In this document: positions 51,034 to 64,000 of the stretch, in pieces
Position numbering within the stretch: the first letter of the stretch is position 1
How the letters are laid out: each line of letters starts with the position of its first letter
Assembly (NCBI GenBank): GCA_016801845.1
Contig: CM028912.1
Coordinates: 5,061,001-5,125,000, forward strand
DNA length: 64,000 nucleotides
Direction: 5' to 3'
Source of the DNA: Polydactylus sextarius
Lineage: Eukaryota > Chordata > Actinopteri > Polynemidae
Program-made: the position numbers and the translations under genes
Notes under the pieces: model-generated
Told to the model about the DNA's origin: nothing
Seen by the model: the letters and a program-made list of their open reading frames with translations, nothing else
The model's database searches: none

Positions 51034-54000
51034 AGAACGATACAGTTTAGACCCAAAACTTGAAAACTTAAAAGGAGGATTCGTAGGTTTTAAAATGATG
51101 AAGAGGAGGTACTTGGGAGTGCATGTGACGGTGCTGAGTGAACTCTAGTATGTGATGCATAACCAGGCTGCACATCGGGGATCAGGGAAGTTCACATCAA
51201 AAGACTGGTGCCTTTGAGAGAGAGAGAGCGTGATGAGAACAATCAGTGGCTTCACTCTTGCCCTTTCACATATTCTCCCCTGGTTGTTTCTACGACAACA
51301 GTCTGTGCATCAACTGTCAGTCATCTGGCTGCTGACTGGAATAAGTGACCTGAGGAGAAACGGGATGGACTTCTATCAAACAGGGAACTTTTAATGTAAA
51401 AAAAAAAAAAAATTAGCTTAATGCACAGGTAGACCAGGGAATGCACACTAGTTTTACTTTGATATTTGGCCTCATGCAAGAACTTTTCAAAATCAGTTCA
51501 GCGTCACATTGTAACAGATGTTCGAAGGATTATGTTTACCTGCGTAGAAGTTTGTATAAAAACCTCACAGCAGCTGTTTGAGCTGTGAGAGGGAATTTTC
51601 CTAACAAATAATAAAAAAATATATTTGTTTAGGACAAATTATTCTTATGACATGTGACAAGACAAGTTTGAATCACACGTGAATTCAATTGTATTAAACA
51701 ATCCTAAGTCAGTTACTTGTGATTCTTGCATGAGGCCCGTTGTCTTAAAGAACTGTACGTTTGAGCACTTTCTTTGTATTTTCTTGAGGAGACCATTTAA
51801 TTACTACTGACTGGACACACTTGAAGAACCACAATGTCTATTATGAAATGACCAATTATGTGTTTGTTTGTTTGTTTGTTTCTGTGGGTTTTAGTGCGTG
51901 TTTTTAATTTCAGTTCTGTGGAGACAAAACAAATGTAGTGAAGCTAAAAGAACACAGACACGTGGATTGTCCATTAAAGGATACAGTTAATCCTCGACTA
52001 CTTTGGGGTTCCTGTATTTTATTAAATATATTTATATTGATCTGCCTAAACTGAGTCAAGTCATGTCTCGTCTTGACTCAATTCTTCCCTCAGGTGAAGA
52101 CAGGATGAGTCGAGCGACTGATGGATATAATGAACCTCTGACAGATTGAATTCATAAAAGCTCCTTCTGGTATTAGAATCACTTTTTGGCTCCTCTAACC
52201 AGTTCAGAGTCCTGCTAAGGGCAAATTATTACTCACTAAAAGCTAAAATCACACAATTACTCCATGATGCTGAGAGTATTGAACTATTCAGGTTGGAATA
52301 AAGTTCCTCTCAGACGTTCCAGGTTTCTGCAACAGATTATTTTAGAGACTCAGCCTAAATGCCATCTGTTGCAGCTTTCTTTTTAGTTTTATCGCCGACA
52401 GTGAAGTGGAGTGTCTTAAAAAAAAAAAAAAAAAACACTAAATTCATCAAGACAGGAAAGAAAGATCATCCACAGAGATCTGCAGAGATCTCCATCAGTC
52501 CATCAGGCAGCGGCAGTGCTCTTCAACATGTTCTCTACTGACGCTTTTCTCTTTTTCATCTACAGAAACATTTAGAAAGTGAATCTTCTGGAGAAATGTG
52601 TCTCACTTTATTTGGAAAAGAAACATTTGTTCAGTGGTGACTGTACACCCAGACTGTGACTTGTTTTGTGTGAACAAGGACAGTGATACAGATTTATGAG
52701 ATGCACTCTGGACTCCAACTTTTTCTAGGTCAGCAGATGTGCATCTGAAATGTCTTATCCTGCTGATTACTTTTTAAATATAAGACAGGCAGTGTTTGTA
52801 TCCGCCTGATTTTGCTCTGCTCTGTAGATTTTCTTTCTTTAAAGAAACCTGATTCTTCCCCACAGTGTAACACACCTGCAGTGAAGCATGTCATTATTTT
52901 AATCTTTAATCCACATAAACCGTTGATTTTGTTTGCGCCGTGATAAAATATTCAAATATTTTTGAATATTTTCAAGTCATTTTTGCAAACGCTGTGATCA
53001 ACCCATAATAGCACCATACTATTACTGAAATCTCAATACGCCCAGTTTGAACAGGAGCTGAAATTTTTTTCATTAAAGGTAAAATGTGTGACAACAACAA
53101 ACCATTATAAACAAAGCCACAGAATCACCCTGGCCTTTAAGTTGTGACTCTTATTATCTTCTATTATCTTACAAAAATAATGGAAAAAACTTTCAATATT
53201 ACATTATGTTTTCCCTCTGTAATCATCATAAACAACTCCAACAACTGGCCCTTTACAGCGTCTACATTATGTAAAATAAAAACAGTGTATGTTTACTCAG
53301 ACATACTGGCTCCTACAATAACATGAGAGTCTGGTGGCCACTGGGTTTGAGTCTGTGAGGCCGACTGTTTATTAATTAATATATGTGTTATTTAACATGT
53401 GTTTACAGTCGTCAGGGACCTGGATGGGAACGCTGCTCAGGTAGGATCTTTATAGACAGATCACAAATCTTTCTGTTACTATTTCTCTGCCGCTGTCAGA
53501 CTTTCTGAGGTTTGGGTCAATAAAACTGATCTTGTAAATCAATCACACCACCTTTAATTAAGCAGTGGACCTATCTTTCCTGGCTTTATTGTTTTGGACG
53601 TGTGGAAATTTTGCGACTTTATCTATAAAGGTGGTAGATTCCTGTTAATTAATACTGACGCGCCACAGGTTAAACTCACTGTGTCCATCCAAGTAAAAAC
53701 TCAATGTTTGGCAATAGCTCTGGCAGACTGATATCCTCACATATGCTGCCAGGAAGAATATCGTTGTCGTGGATAAATGATTGATATAAATGGTGTTTTA
53801 TTCTTGAACACTCGACTCGTCTGCTTCCCTCTTCAAAAAGACACTTTATGAAGGCGTATACTCAACATCTGAGGTCGTAGAAAAGCCACGGTGACCTTCA
53901 TACTTCTTCATACTTCATACGTCTTTAATCACTGACTTGTAACGTCTCTGTTTCACCTGATTTACTTAATTTGATATATTTTTAAATAATATTTAGCATC

Positions 54001-54640
54001 TCATTCTCATCTTATCTCATTGCTATGATTTATTTGTGTTTGTCACAAATATAGTTGTAAATTTATTTATAATGTTTTGAGCAAAAATAAAGTTATGTTA
54101 TATAAACATAATCAGACTGGCATAACTGACACTGAACATAAACAGAATGATGATAATAATTATATATAATTCAATGATAATCAACGAAAGATTTAAGATT
54201 CAAGACTCAAAGTCAAACCAAAAAATACATAAGAAAATAATAGTAATAATAATAATAATATAAATGTAAATAAGAGACATGTGTATAAAATTACAAGAGA
54301 ATAATTACTACTAATATAATAAAAACAACTGTAAGTAAAAGACACATATAGTTACAAAATTACGGGAATAATAACAATAATAATAACAATAATAACAAAT
54401 ATGTGTATTTATTAAATTAGAGAGTAAATAAAAGATATATATACTTATATATATATATATAAATATTTATGTGTGTGTGTGTGTATGTATATATATATTT
54501 TCTTATATATCTTCTCTCTAATAAACACATATTTTTTCTTACATTTGTTTTGTATTATTATTATTATTATCCTCTAAATAATATATATATAAATATAAAC
54601 CTGAAGGGAATAATCACAATAATAATAATATCTCACCTCC
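51034..54640 (+). other. katnal1 3' UTR and gap to tspan7
   Basis: AATAAA at 52297-52302 is a plausible katnal1 polyadenylation signal, about 1.3 kb after the stop. From about 54130 to 54640 the sequence is almost pure A/T with (AATAAT)n and AT/GT runs. No coding gene seen. Confidence 0.5.
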
Positions 54641-54911
54641 ATTTCTGTGCCAGCAGGATATGATAAATACTTCATTACTTCCTGGTCTTTCTCTGGTGGT
54701 GTCAGTGGTATAAAGTGTATATTTAGCAGTGAGTTGAGCCGCTGGATGTGTTGCTCCAGTGACGCTGTGTGGCTGCATCAGCGCATGGTCGGTTGCAACG
54801 CGACAGCTCTCAGCTCAGAGACGTTTCGTTTCCGTCTGTGTGTGTTTTCTCTCTCTCACTCTGCTGCTGTTGTTATCTCACTGAGTCCAGTCTAACGATC
54901 CAGACTCAAGA
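54641..54911 (+). promoter_or_regulatory. tspan7 promoter and 5' UTR region
   Basis: CG-bearing block right after the AT-rich gap. It includes CGGTTGCAACGCGACAGCTC near 54789-54808 and CT-rich leader sequence at 54848-54870. No in-frame ATG lies between the tspan7 start and an upstream TGA at 54882-54884. Confidence 0.4.
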
Positions 54912-55668
54912 ATGGAGACCAAACCGGTCATCACCTGCCTTAAAACCCTCCTCATCGTTTACTCCTTCGTGTTTTGGGTACGTAGCTTTTCGGTATCTTT
55001 ATATAAATATTTATATAAAAGAAATAATCCATCCATTTAAAAAAAATAAATAAAAAATCCACCCGCTGTTTTTTTTTTTTTGTTGTTGCGTGATGAAGGG
55101 CTGGACTGAGCCTCAGCATCATCGACGTTAAAGCTCATTTTGTTGTTATTTCTTATAATAATAATAATAAAATGCGCTGAATTGTGCACAAACGTGCAGT
55201 TTATCGTCTGCTATTATGTAACTTGCGTTAAGGTTAAGACATAAATCCTGCTGATGGGCGTTAGTGGTGTCGGTACATAGCGCACATAGCATCATGGTTG
55301 TCAGTGGATGGATGTTAATATCACTGCAATGAGTTAAGTCAACGTTAAAGGGCCTGGTCCGTTTGTAAAGGCCCGTTTTCTCACTCACATACATTTCTAT
55401 ATATTCTTAAAGGGACCTCGCACCCTCAGTATATATATATATATATATACTCTTGTATAGATACTGGTTGATCCCCATGTTTTTATTTTATCTTATTTTA
55501 TTTTATTACATAAAACTTAAGCTTAAGTCTTAACATATTAAACCCCATTTTGTAAAACATTAATGATGCATTATTAAACATTAAAGAGCCAATGTATATA
55601 AATTATTAAAATTTAACCCCCTTTCATCAAGCTAAAGCAAAAATGCACGTTTAATGACCATCATATAT

Positions 55669-55724
<56 letters not shown>

Positions 55725-56336
55725 GTGTAGCATTTATACATAAAGATACAATATATCATATCATAGTTTAATCATTCTGCTGCATCATGATTGCCTTTTG
55801 GTGATAACATCTCATTTCTTCCAGTGGAGCATTTTTTTTTAAATTGTGGTCCTGCTCCCACAATCTGAGTATAATCAGATCTATTACTGTAAAAATGAAA
55901 ATGCTATGATGCTGTGGATAAAAAAAAACATTCGATCCAGCTTTCACTATCTCATTCAAGTAAAAATAACACAACCAAGTATTATCAGACAAGTTTTATA
56001 TGTTATTTTTTTATTAGAACTAGTTCTGCTCATTTCATATCGTGGACTACTCTTTATAAAGTCTAAAACTTGTGTGTCATGTTTTTTTTTCTTGCATGGG
56101 ATCTTGGGAATTGTGTCTTGATAAATAATTTTCATGGTTGTCAAAACAGTCATTAAAGCATTGTTTCTAATATTTTGCCCACAAAGCAAAAGGAAACAGG
56201 AAAAAGACAGCTCCACTTACAGTAAAGAGTGTCACATGACAGAATAAATCCATGTGTCACTAGTATACAGACATTAACATTTTCTGAGGGTTGCAAATTT
56301 CAGTGTGCAGACTACTTACCATTTTCTTTAACCATC

Positions 56337-56367
<31 letters not shown>

Positions 56368-59300
56368 AACCCAGCTTGGTTTGGATATATGTGTTCAACA
56401 TTTAAATATCTTATTTAATAAAGGAGCAGAGACATTTAGACATTAAGATATAAGCTACAGATTTTTATCAAAGATTTAAGTCAGTACTTCTGGACTTTCT
56501 GCCAGTGTCTCAAGCCGTAATAAGCAGCGTTCACGACGCTAACAAAGCAAGATACAACAACACTCGTTGAATCTGTGGAGAATACAGTCTGCCCATATCC
56601 TCACTGTAATTAAAGCTCTTTGTCGTAAGTGTCCTTAGGATTTGAGCCAACAGATCACTCTCAATCATCAGCTACTCAAACCAAACAAATTTGGTTGAGG
56701 CTGCTTCCAATTTTGGAATAAATTGCTTTGAGATTAACTTCACAAGTGAGGACTGAAATAACATCTCTTATTCCCTGTGTGGTTTTTCACCAGTTTGATA
56801 TGACTTTGTTTACCTCCTGATTACCAGTTGAGTTTTCCAATATGGTTTAACACTTGTGCAACCAACAGTATGAATCTAAAACCTTATTGTGGCCAAGTTA
56901 ACCACAATGAGCAGAATTTAGTGTGTTCTGATTTATAATTCTTGACCACAGCTGTGAGTTTTTGACTCATTCCTGTGCGTTAGATTTTCTGATAGCAGCC
57001 AGATATAGCCGGGGTGGATTATCTAATAAGAACACGTGGAAGAGATTTTTTTTTTTTCCTGTTTATAATGTGTTTAAGACTTAAAGAGTGCTCTTTTCTT
57101 TGACAAGCCAAACCTTAAATCAACCCCCTAACTTTGTGGAGCAAAGTATTGGTCGAAACAGAAGTGAAATCGACTGGCGAAGGCTTAAAAAGAAGGAAGT
57201 GTGCAGTGTGTCCTCTCTGCCCTGCAGACATGTGTTAGTGTCACAGATATAAACTTTTATATTTAGTCAGGAGTGGATGGTCTTCTAACCCTCCCTCGCA
57301 TCTACAGCATCGAGTTTCAGAAGTGTCTCACAGCTCAGCCCCGGGGGGTGAGGTATGGATAGGGTCGCCGGCGCTTCGAAGTTCGAGGTGGCAGAAAGGA
57401 GGTGCCTCCATGACGGTCCTCGGTTTCGCTGTCATCAGCTTGCCGTTGCAAATAATGTCTCAAGTGTGAATATCTGTGTTGCCATGTTTTGTACACACAC
57501 ACACACACACGGTAAAATGCAGAGCAGGTGGTAGAGGCTGTGCGGCGTCCTCGCCAGCATATTTTGTCATCGCACCTTCTGTTTCTTTATTAGGCCGGGG
57601 GAGCAGGCAGAGGAGGAGGAGGCGGAGGCGGAGGGGGTGACCTGTGTTAAACCCTGTGCTGTAACCAGGGTGGCCAGCCAGGCATTGAATTTCAAACAAA
57701 ACGTGCGGGAGGTGGAGGCTAGTGTGAGGAGGAGGGGGGCTCCCATCTCAAGCTGTTTGGAATTCAGCGTTAGTCTGGATGACTCGTCCCTGCTCCATGG
57801 ACTTGATTTCCCCGTTGGCTTTAAAATGAACACTTTAGCATTGACAAGATGATCCTTTATTAGTGCGTGGCAGCAGCTGTTAAGGGGAGAGACATTTTGT
57901 TTCTGGTGATGTAGGCCATAAACAGTGAGTACATCGTCATCAGGAGGACTGTTGTCTGAAACGACGGTCTGCTCGAGCTGTTTGAATCACTGTTCTTAGA
58001 AACAGTAGATGTCATTACACACAAATCAAATCATCAGCCTTCAGTCCTTCATTTCAGATGAACAAGAGCTGAAAAAAGATGATACTGCACATTAAGTAGT
58101 CGACTGCTAGAACTCGTTTTAGTTATTTATTTTTTTTTTTTAGAAGAGGGAACTGACAAACATTTGCTATTTCAGGCTTCTCAGTCTGGTGAATATCTTT
58201 GGATTTTGTGGCTGTTGATCAGACAAGTCAAGCCATTGTTTTTCACAATAATCACAAAATTACAATTCATTTAACTTAATCGTTTAAATGGTCAGTAGAT
58301 AAATCAGTAATGGAAATAATTGGTAGCTTCATATCTGCTCCAAATTAAATTAGATTAATTTGGCAAAAGTGTGAGATGATAAACCTCTCTGAGCCATCAC
58401 AGACGTTGACATATTGTTAATACCGCCGTATCCATCAGTTTAATATCCCTGAGTTCATTAGACGCAGCTCCAAACACATTTAGCTTGTTTTGAGCCTTCA
58501 TCACAGCTTGCGTGTGTTTGTTCCTGGTGACTGAGCAAAGATTTACATTGTTTGGTTTGAATACTTTTTACTGGCCTAAAGATTATTTGTGTACAGATGC
58601 ATGTTTTTCTCCTTTCCTATACTTTATTACTGCAATTATCTTGTGACCACTTGAGGACCTCCAACATGTACATTGAGAAAACGTTGCATGAATCCACTAT
58701 GGCCAGTGTTGCAAATCACTGAGCAGTATTACTTTTTGACAGTATTACATATTTATGGCTTCATGCTGTTGACAGCTGTGGCCAGAGGCATCGTGTTTTC
58801 AGGTTGTAAATCTGTCCACTCGACGCTTCAAGAACATCGTGGTAGGAAATGTTTTCAAATTTGGCACAAACATTAATTTGGACTCAAGGATGAGATTTTG
58901 GTGACTAAATGTCAAAGGTCACTATAACTTCACAAGACCAGACATGATTTTGGCCTCTTGAATTTGATATTTCAACACCACCTTGAAGGAAGCAGTACAA
59001 GGTGGCATAAACATTTGCTCAGACTCAAGGATGAACTCGTTAGATTTCGGTGGCTTGCCGATCATTGCACAAAACATGACTTTTATTGGTTGGTAAAGGC
59101 AAACCTTTTATTTTTGCACTATTTTTATGATATATGTTTATTTGTCTGCCTTAGCTATAAACAAACAAAACAGTGATACATAATTTTATCCATATCTCTT
59201 CCCTAATCAGGAGATCGTCCCTTTCAAACAAACTACTGCTGTTTCAGTTGTTCACAAGATAAAGTAATATTAGCAGATAACTGATGATTTATATAACTCA

Positions 59301-60909
59301 TTTTTGTGGTAGATAACTTGGTTTACAAGCTGTCCCTTATCATTTTTATATTACCAGTAGATCAGATGACTTAAATATGAAAGTGACTACACAGGATTGT
59401 CGCTCGACTCTGTAGCCAACTGAAATTTTACAGTTTCACCCTTGTTCAGTTCATTGTTTAATTTAAGCGTTTTATAGCTTTAACTACTGACATAAAAAGA
59501 CAGTTTGTCTGCTACAACACTGATCAACTAAAGGACCAAATTATTAAATGAGGAGATGGTGGAGACCAAAAATGGAGCAAATACATAATTTGATATTGGA
59601 CTTTCTCTCAATGAAAGTAAAGTCTCTCTTAGAGACAGAGAGAGCTTTGAATGTAGACTAGTATTTGATTGTTTACCATATTTCTGTTACTGTGTTTTAT
59701 TTTGTATTTTGATTAAACATATTCAATCGGTATTTGCCATAAACAGACAGAGACTATACTTATAGCTACAAGAATTGCTATAGTTTTTATACTAGAAAAT
59801 AAAGATAAAAAAAACATTTAATACATTATTTCAAGGTTTTCAATCTCTTCTTCTGCTAAATCACATGAGCAAATTGCTCTATCGTTGTCATTTTAGCGTT
59901 AGAAGGAGGCAACGGGACAGTGATTCAGATAAAGATATTACAAAAACATTCAGCAGAAAAAGATGAGATGATTTTAAATTGAGAATCTAGTGGCTTTCTC
60001 TCCTCTCACTGCGGTTCAGCTCCATTAAATGTCGTTCAACTGAGGATTTATCATCTTGCATAAAACTGCCCACAGGCCGTCAATAACACCCATTTTTTTT
60101 ACAGGTTTTGTTTACATTATAAAAATTAGACCCACATTTATCAGTCATAAATACAAAGAAACATTAATATTGTGGTAAATAAGAGTAGAACTGATGCCAT
60201 TAGTCGATGCCCTGATTGATTCATTTTTTTGCCTAAAATATACTGGTTACATCTTTTAAATATTTACCAGTTTTCTCAGTCTTCTGTATCAGTAAACTGA
60301 GTATGTTTGGGTTTTTTAAACTGTTGCTTAATCAAAAGAAGATCTATTGAATATCTCAGTTTGGGCTTCAGTTAAATATGATTTCATTTTTAACCCAATT
60401 AAAATAAAACAAAAAGACAAAAAACAGTTTACTAATAATACTGAATAAATGTTTGCAGCTCTAGCTTTCAGTTTCTACAGGAACTGCCTATCAGTGTGTG
60501 TGTGTGTGTGTGTTTTCTCTCACTCTAACCTTTCTTATCAACTCACCCTCTGCTGAAACTCATTGTCCTTGTGTGCTGATATGGAAATCCATGTGTGGAT
60601 GTTTGCATGCGCCCACTATCAAGTTTAGCCGTGTAACATGGCTGCCACAGGAGACGTTCTCAAAATACACTCACAGCGCTCGAGCCTAGAAGAGGCTCCT
60701 TAAAGCTTTATTTAAGAACTGCAACCGAATCCAGAACAATAAAGCAGTCAAAGTACGGACAGGGCGGAGGTTGGTGATTTGTCACTGTGAAAACCCTTTG
60801 CCCAGGCGTGCACGCACCCTGCCAGCGGGGCAAAGTGTAAATGTTGTTCACACAGGCTTTAACCTGCAGAGGCTGGTTCAAGCTTTTATCAGAGAGGGAA
60901 AATGGCAGA

Positions 60910-60957
<48 letters not shown>

Positions 60958-63348
60958 TCTCTTCTATATTATTGTCATTTTCACATAAAAAGACATCAGG
61001 TTTAGTGTTGTGCAAGGTGCACAGAGACATTTTGTGCAGACAGCTCCCTCTCTAGTTAGAGGGCCTGGCAGCAGAACAGCAGGCAGTCTCCTCTTGGAAG
61101 GAAGGAGGTTAGGATGATGAGTTGGCCCTTGCTCGAGTCAGATCATCAGCCGTTCCACACCCTGCTCCCTTTCCGATGCCAGTAAGACATACCCAGCTGA
61201 GACACACGCCGCTTCAGCTGCCTCACACAGCACGCTCTTTTATCCGCAGCCTTCATTTGAAATGCTAAGAGAGGCGCAACAGGAGGAAGCGTCTCGCCTC
61301 GGATCAAAGAGCCTCTTTGATATGTCCCGTTTCTTTTTGTCTCTTTCTTTCTGTATGTGTGAGCGCAGGCATATTCATAAAGCAGGTGATCACTATCCCG
61401 TACTCCGGTTAAATTTTGTGGCTCCTGTCTCCCGTCTCCTCCTCCTTTCTCTAATTGCTCTTCTTTCTTGTTCCACCTTGATCTTTCTCTTCCCCACCCC
61501 CCTTGGCACCCTGCTAAAACACAGCTATTGTAATGTGCAGGGATAAAGGCCCATTTCTTGCTTTCATTCTGTTTCCCTCTCTCTGTTACATCCCTCACTC
61601 CAACCCCCTATAACCCTCTAGATAACAGGAGCTATCCTGCTGGCAGTTGGAGTATGGGGGAAGTTGATGCTGGGCCCGTACATCTCTCTGATAGCCGACA
61701 ACTCCACCAACGCCCCGTACGTCCTTATTGGCACCGGGACCGTCATCATCGTTTTTGGCCTGTTCGGATGCTTCGCCACCTGCAGAGGAAGCCCATGGAT
61801 GCTGAAGCTGGTGAGAGTTTTTTCTGTTGGGTGAAGCTGATTAATTAGCCTGAGGTCACATGATAAAGGGAATAATGGTTGACCTCTATCATTTGGAGCG
61901 GGATCAGAAATCCAATAGATGCTGCAGGACACTGTTGTCAGTTAATAGTGGTCAAGTGAGTGTGTATGAGCAAATTATACTGGACTGATGCAGAGGCTTC
62001 ATGTTACATGCAAACTATGCAAATCAACCTCTTCCTCTCTCTCTCTCTCTCTCTCTTTCTTTTTGTAGTATGCCATGTTTCTGTCGCTTGTCTTCCTCGC
62101 TGAGTTAGTGGCCGGGATCTCTGGATTTGTATTTCGCCATGAGGTCCGCTCACACTCCACCATGTCACATCCCCTATAAATCTAATACAAAGGCACTACA
62201 GTATTCCTGTACTCCAAATGTGTGTGTGTGTGATTTTGCGCATATGTTTGCACGCTACAGATAAAGGGAACCTTTCGCAGGACGTACACGGACGCAGTCC
62301 TGAACTACAACGCGGAGGACGAGGCGAGTCGTGCTGTTGATAACTTGCAGCACAAGGTGAGTAACTGACGTCATCGGGATACGTCAGCTGATAAAAGCAG
62401 AAACTGGACGTGTAAGCTTTGCATTTCTAGTGGAAAATATAGTTTTATTATGTATTTCTCTTTTCTTATTGTCCAAAATCTGACATCTTTTTAATGATGT
62501 TCCTTCTTTTCACACCTCACATACCAAAAATAAACACATCATAGATCTTGATCTGTAACTTAAAAAAGAACAAATCCTCTATTTACCTACAATGTCCAAC
62601 TGTTTGGAAGGTTACCAAGTTTTGTAAAAATAAAATGCTGTGTTTGTGATCCAAAAACAAAGAATATGTCCAGCTTCATCCAAATTCTGATCTGCTCTCA
62701 CTACTTAATCTTTTATTGCCTGCTTTAGCTGCGTTGCTGTGGAGTATACAACTACACCAGCTGGTTTGCCAGTGTGTATTACCCATCCAACGGTATTCCT
62801 GCCAGCTGTTGTTTGAACGCCTCTGACTGCAACCCAGACGACCTGCGCAATACTACTATAGCCCCGAGCAAGGTTTACCATCAGGTCAGTATGCGGTTTT
62901 ATTTTACTGTCTTGATTTTGCGAAGTCTTTGAAACACGTCACCAGTCAGCTGATGACTGTATGACTCATTTTTCAAACCATCTCCTTCTTCCACACACTA
63001 ACAAACGTCTCAGATACTCTCCCAGATATCCATCTTGCCCCTAATTTGCACATTTAACACGTCCCTGTATCCTCTGCGAACTAACCTGCCCCCTGTGTTT
63101 CAGGGCTGCTATGAGCTCGTCACTTCATTCATGGAAACCAACATGGCCATTATTGCAGGAGTGACATTTGGAATCGCCTTCTCACAGGTAAGGATTTGGA
63201 AGTTTTTGAGAAAATCAAAACCTCCCAAACATAAAATAAACTTAAACCTTTTTTGTGTGTGTGTGTGTTTTTTTTTCAGCTGATTGGTATGTTGCTGGCC
63301 TGCTGTCTGTCCAGGATCATCACAGCCAATCAGTATGAGATGGTTTAG
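54912..63348 (+). CDS. tspan7: Tetraspanin-7
   Basis: Coding exons: 54912-54977, 61622-61810, 62069-62143, 62261-62356, 62729-62884, 63104-63187, 63280-63348. The total is 244 residues; human TSPAN7 has 249 because it begins MASRR before METKPVITCLKTLL, which is the start here. Four membrane segments: residues about 12-34, 54-74, 84-108 and 205-228. Between segments 3 and 4 the large extracellular loop has the tetraspanin cysteines (RCCGVYNYT, ASCCLNASDC, GCYELV). The C-terminus CLSRIITANQYEMV is as in human. Tspan7 organises membrane microdomains; in neurons it affects dendritic spines and AMPA receptor traffic, and human mutations cause X-linked intellectual disability. N-glycosylation sequons include NST and NYT. 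The donor of exon 3 (GTCCGC) is weak but the boundary matches the family. Fish may have paralogues, so a or b copy is undecided. Confidence 0.95.
55669..55722. repeat. (AC)n(AT)n microsatellite
   Basis: About eight AC units followed by about 19 AT units, in tspan7 intron 1. Confidence 0.95.
57590..57645. repeat. GGAGG-rich purine tract
   Basis: Repeated GGAGG/GGCGGA units such as GGAGGAGGAGGCGGAGGCGG, GC-rich against an AT-rich intron. Could fold as G-quadruplex; no coding support. Confidence 0.7.
58730..59070 (+). repeat. Teleost interspersed repeat, copy 1
   Basis: Contains AAATTTGGCACAAACATTAA, TGGACTCAAGGATGA, AAATGTCAAAGGTCACTATA and GATGAACTCGTTAGATTTCG. The same wording, diverged, returns at 63455-63740 in the same orientation, so both are copies of one family. 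Ends not resolved. Confidence 0.65.
60917..60953. repeat. (AT)n microsatellite
   Basis: About 18 AT units after an A run, in tspan7 intron 1. Confidence 0.95.
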
Positions 63349-64000
63349 CTGACGTGATGTGGCAGGTGAGAGACGATTAAAAACAATGACACACATTTTA
63401 ATCCCTTTGCATATGTCGTCCTTATGCCTCTGTACCAGTGACAGCTGAGACCGAAGGTATTATGAGTTGTTCTTTGGCACAAACAAGGACGAACTCATTA
63501 GATTTTAGTTGTCAAAGGTAAAAGGTCAAATGTTATTGTGATCCCTTTGAATGTCTACTCAAATTTTGCATTCATGTAGACACAAAGATGGACTGATTTT
63601 GATATTTTGATGGTTAAACGTTAAGGTTATAGTGACCTCACATTCTTGTAAGTCCATTATATATGTTTTTGACCTTTTGAATGTGATATCAAAGGTCACT
63701 GTGACCGCATGAAACACATTTTTAGCCATAAACTGTGAATTTAAGCACTAATTACTAATTCTACTGTTTGACAGAGTCATACAACTTCAAGACTGTAATG
63801 TATCAATGTTGTAGCAAAATGGTTTCACTTTTCTGCGCAAATGCTTTGCCATAAAAATCTTTCTTGTGAAAAAAGTTGAAAATAGACTATATCCCCACAT
63901 TGCCAAAATTACATGCATGAATGCAGGTTTAATTCAAGCATAAGTAACTTTACTTTCTTTGTGTTTTCATCCTTTTAGGGAGATGAAGCGAAGAAGCAAC
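63349..64000 (+). other. tspan7 3' UTR with an intron
   Basis: The stop at 63346-63348 is followed by only 17 bases before a good donor (GGCAG then GTGAGA at 63366). An acceptor, CATCCTTTTAG, ends at 63978 and the sequence after it continues to the window edge as a probable last non-coding exon. The stop-to-junction distance is under 50-55 nt, so nonsense-mediated decay is not expected. Confidence 0.55.
63455..63740 (+). repeat. Teleost interspersed repeat, copy 2
   Basis: Phrases CACAAACAAGGACGAACTCA, TTAGATTTTAGTTGTCAAAG, CAAATTTTGCATTCATGTAG and GATATCAAAGGTCACTGTGA match the family of 58730-59070. Lies inside the tspan7 3'-UTR intron. Confidence 0.65.

Larger units (their letters stand above)
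54978..61621 (+). other. tspan7 intron 1
   Basis: A 6.6-kb intron carrying several microsatellites (55425-55448, 55660-55722, 56338-56364, 60494-60512, 60917-60953), a GC-rich purine-rich patch (57590-57645) and a diverged interspersed repeat (58730-59070). No gene supported; ORFs at 57637-57852 and 61262-61546 have no recognisable content. Confidence 0.75.

Noticed and set aside
57460..57852. ORFs on both strands in tspan7 intron 1
   Set aside because: GC-rich patch opens frames by chance; no domain or splice signals.
61146..61598. 150-codon minus-strand and 94-codon plus-strand ORFs before tspan7 exon 2
   Set aside because: No recognisable content and they overlap each other; the real tspan7 exon begins at 61622.

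Overview
This window is nuclear DNA from a ray-finned fish, most likely a percomorph teleost. The genes are split by GT-AG introns, polyadenylation signals follow the genes, and AT-rich microsatellites are abundant. Several repeats are of types I recognise from teleost genomes, and the proteins match vertebrate families closely. I see no prokaryotic, organellar or viral region, no CRISPR array and no tRNA or rRNA gene.

Layout. (1) 1-6336, minus strand: the 5' end of mycbp2, two coding exons, with the rest of the gene beyond position 1. (2) 6340-12300: the mycbp2 promoter side, a 260-bp TA/TACA array and an intergenic stretch holding a TIR-bounded repeat. (3) 12325-18868, plus: sciellin (scel), 24 small coding exons ending in a LIM domain. 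(4) 20571-30793, plus: slain1, nine coding exons, with a dead Tc1-type transposon in intron 1 and a CTCF-like site in intron 2. (5) 32402-33030, plus: a small stand-alone death-domain gene I cannot name. (6) 34214-36085, plus: intronless kbtbd7/kbtbd6-type BTB-Kelch gene. (7) 38900-41369, plus: a Rab33B-type GTPase in two exons. (8) 44578-51033, plus: katnal1, ten coding exons. (9) 54912-63348, plus: tspan7, seven coding exons and a 3'-UTR intron that runs to the window end.

The genes do not form an operon or a pathway; each has its own promoter. The order mycbp2-scel-slain1 matches the human 13q22 neighbourhood. Relatives of kbtbd7 and katnal1 lie elsewhere on human chromosome 13, and those of tspan7 and rab33b on other chromosomes, so the right half joins blocks that are separate in mammals. 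Two loose functional themes appear: the microtubule cytoskeleton (slain1 at plus ends, katnal1 severing) and ubiquitin ligases (mycbp2, kbtbd7).

Coding exons were joined by reading splice sites by eye. All joins keep frame and give lengths close to the human proteins, except scel, which is shorter. Untranslated exons are uncertain. No exotic new system is evident. The items most worth a second look are the death-domain gene, the missing LC3-interacting tail of the kbtbd7-type protein, the symmetric exon array of scel and the upstream ORFs of katnal1 and rab33b.
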